Below, piece after piece: positions 5,426-6,249 of a stretch of 6,249 nt of DNA (within the stretch, counting starts at the first letter, position 1; each line of letters begins with the position of its first letter). The notes below the pieces were generated by a model. That model was not told where the DNA came from, made no database searches, and worked only from the letters and a program-made list of their open reading frames with translations. The position numbers and the translations under genes are program-made. The DNA comes from an uncultured Ruminococcus sp. (GTDB lineage Bacteria > Bacillota > Clostridia > Oscillospirales > Acutalibacteraceae). The stretch spans positions 1 through 6,249 of the forward strand of contig CACYDK010000125.1 in NCBI GenBank assembly GCA_902773155.1, written 5' to 3'.

Positions 5426-6249
5426 TTATTCTACGCTGAGCATAAAGTAGTAAATAGGCTGTCCGCCTTCTACAAGGGAGATGTCTACCTTACCGCCGAA
5501 CTTGTCGTTGAGGATTTCGTAGGCCTCCTGAGCGTCAGCCGCAGAGATATCCTTTCCGTAGAAGAGAGTAACGAAGGACGTCTCGTGCTTGATCATATTC
5601 TTTGCAAGCTTTACTACAGCTTTTACCGGAGTTTTTTCGGTTATGGTGAGCTTACCGTTTTCAAGGGCAATGATCTCGCCCTCCTTGATCTTCTGGTGGC
5701 CGAACTCACTGTTTCGCGCGGCGAAGGTTACCTGACCTGTGGCAACGTTCTTTGCGGCGCTCATCATGATCTCTTTGTTTCCTTCATCGGAAAGCGCGGA
5801 GTCATAACTCAGAAGCGCGCTCATTCCCTGCGGAACCGTGCGTGTGGGAACGATGATAACCTTTCTGTCATCAACCATGGGAACCGTCTGACGGGCGGCC
5901 ATAATGATATTTTTATTGTTCGGAAGTACGTAAACCGTCTTTGCGGGAGTAGCCATAACCGCGTCGTAGATATCGTCGGTGCTGGGATTCATCGACTGAC
6001 CGCCGCTTACGACATTGGCGCAACCGAGCTCCTTAAAAAGATTGATCAATCCTTCTCCGGCGGCAACAGCCACAAAGCCTACGTCCTCGGTGGGCTCAAC
6101 AGGCTCGAGCTTTTCGGGCTTTTGGGGCTTTTCGGCCTTGGCGGCCTCGTTGTCCTCCTGAGCCTTCTTGTGCTGCTCGCGCATATTCTCGACCTTTACG
6201 GTGAGAAGCTGACCAAACTCGAGGCCCTTCTTAAGAGCGTCTCCGGGCT
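5426..6249 (-). CDS. fakA: Fatty acid kinase catalytic subunit FakA (DAK/DegV-partner family, YloV-like), 5' part cut by window
   Basis: FakA phosphorylates fatty acids held by FakB proteins to acyl-phosphates, feeding exogenous fatty acids into phospholipid synthesis in Gram-positive bacteria. About 273 C-terminal residues of a family normally about 550 long are visible; the N-terminal DhaL ATP-binding domain lies beyond the right edge. The frame is open to the edge (first visible residues PGDALKKG), and the fragment's middle-domain end reads KVENMREQH. The Met at 6184-6182 is therefore internal, not a start. After a Lys/Glu/Pro-rich linker (fragment residues 27-55), the C-terminal domain carries the family hallmarks SGGQSMNPST (81-90), LPNNKNI (108-114), PTRTVPQG (134-141) and the ending EGGQPIYYF (260-268). 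It is followed by a terminator and then recG, an arrangement known around yloV in Firmicutes. The Bacillus serine dehydratase genes between them are absent here. Confidence 0.93.
   Translation of the reverse strand, partial: PGDALKKGLEFGQLLTVKVENMREQHKKAQEDNEAAKAEKPQKPEKLEPVEPTEDVGFVAVAAGEGLINLFKELGCANVVSGGQSMNPSTDDIYDAVMATPAKTVYVLPNNKNIIMAARQTVPMVDDRKVIIVPTRTVPQGMSALLSYDSALSDEGNKEIMMSAAKNVATGQVTFAARNSEFGHQKIKEGEIIALENGKLTITEKTPVKAVVKLAKNMIKHETSFVTLFYGKDISAADAQEAYEILNDKFGGKVDISLVEGGQPIYYFMLSVE

Noticed and set aside
5427..5441. Similarity of the end of fakA (ATTCTACGCTGA on the plus strand) to the recG-end repeat in inverted orientation
   Set aside because: Only about 12 bases match, part of it within the codons for the fakA C-terminus; without a longer match it is most simply chance.
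5426..6184. A complete 252-residue gene starting at the ATG at 6184
   Set aside because: The frame stays open upstream to the window edge and the upstream residues match FakA, so this Met is internal and the gene is truncated by the window.

Overview
The window reads as a low-to-moderate GC Gram-positive chromosome, most likely Clostridia (Ruminococcus/Oscillospiraceae-like). The support is a lipobox-bearing sugar-type binding protein, a YesL/DUF624 membrane protein, a signal-peptide DD-carboxypeptidase, the fakA-recG gene pair, GGAGG-type ribosome binding sites and housekeeping promoters with 17-base spacers. The taxon is an inference; no rRNA or other marker gene is present.

Layout, left to right. 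Positions 1-682 (-) hold the N-terminal part of an ABC-transporter solute-binding lipoprotein that runs off the left edge. A 306-base AT-rich divergent intergenic region (683-988) carries a very good promoter for it and a weaker one for the rightward gene. Positions 989-1810 (+) encode a six-helix YesL/DUF624-family membrane protein. A perfect 14-bp hairpin (1818-1851) separates it from the convergent gene at 1867-3219 (-), a penicillin-binding-protein-5-like D-Ala-D-Ala carboxypeptidase with its own strong promoter. Upstream of that lies recG (3327-5360, -), whose last codons and stop have been tandemly duplicated. A rho-independent terminator (5380-5414) separates recG from the 3' half of fakA (5426-6249, -), which runs off the right edge.

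How the genes relate. The binding protein and YesL-like protein probably belong to one carbohydrate-uptake locus, because DUF624 proteins usually sit beside CUT1-type sugar ABC transporters. FakA (fatty-acid kinase, phospholipid precursor supply) followed by RecG (fork rescue and recombination) is a conserved Firmicutes neighbourhood. The carboxypeptidase trims peptidoglycan stem peptides and is probably an independent unit.

I see no mobile element, CRISPR array, tRNA, rRNA or new defence-like system. The genes are ordinary families. The items worth a second look are small: the duplicated recG stop region, the Arg-rich tail of the carboxypeptidase, dyads in the binding-protein promoter, and the C-terminal tail of the YesL-like protein.
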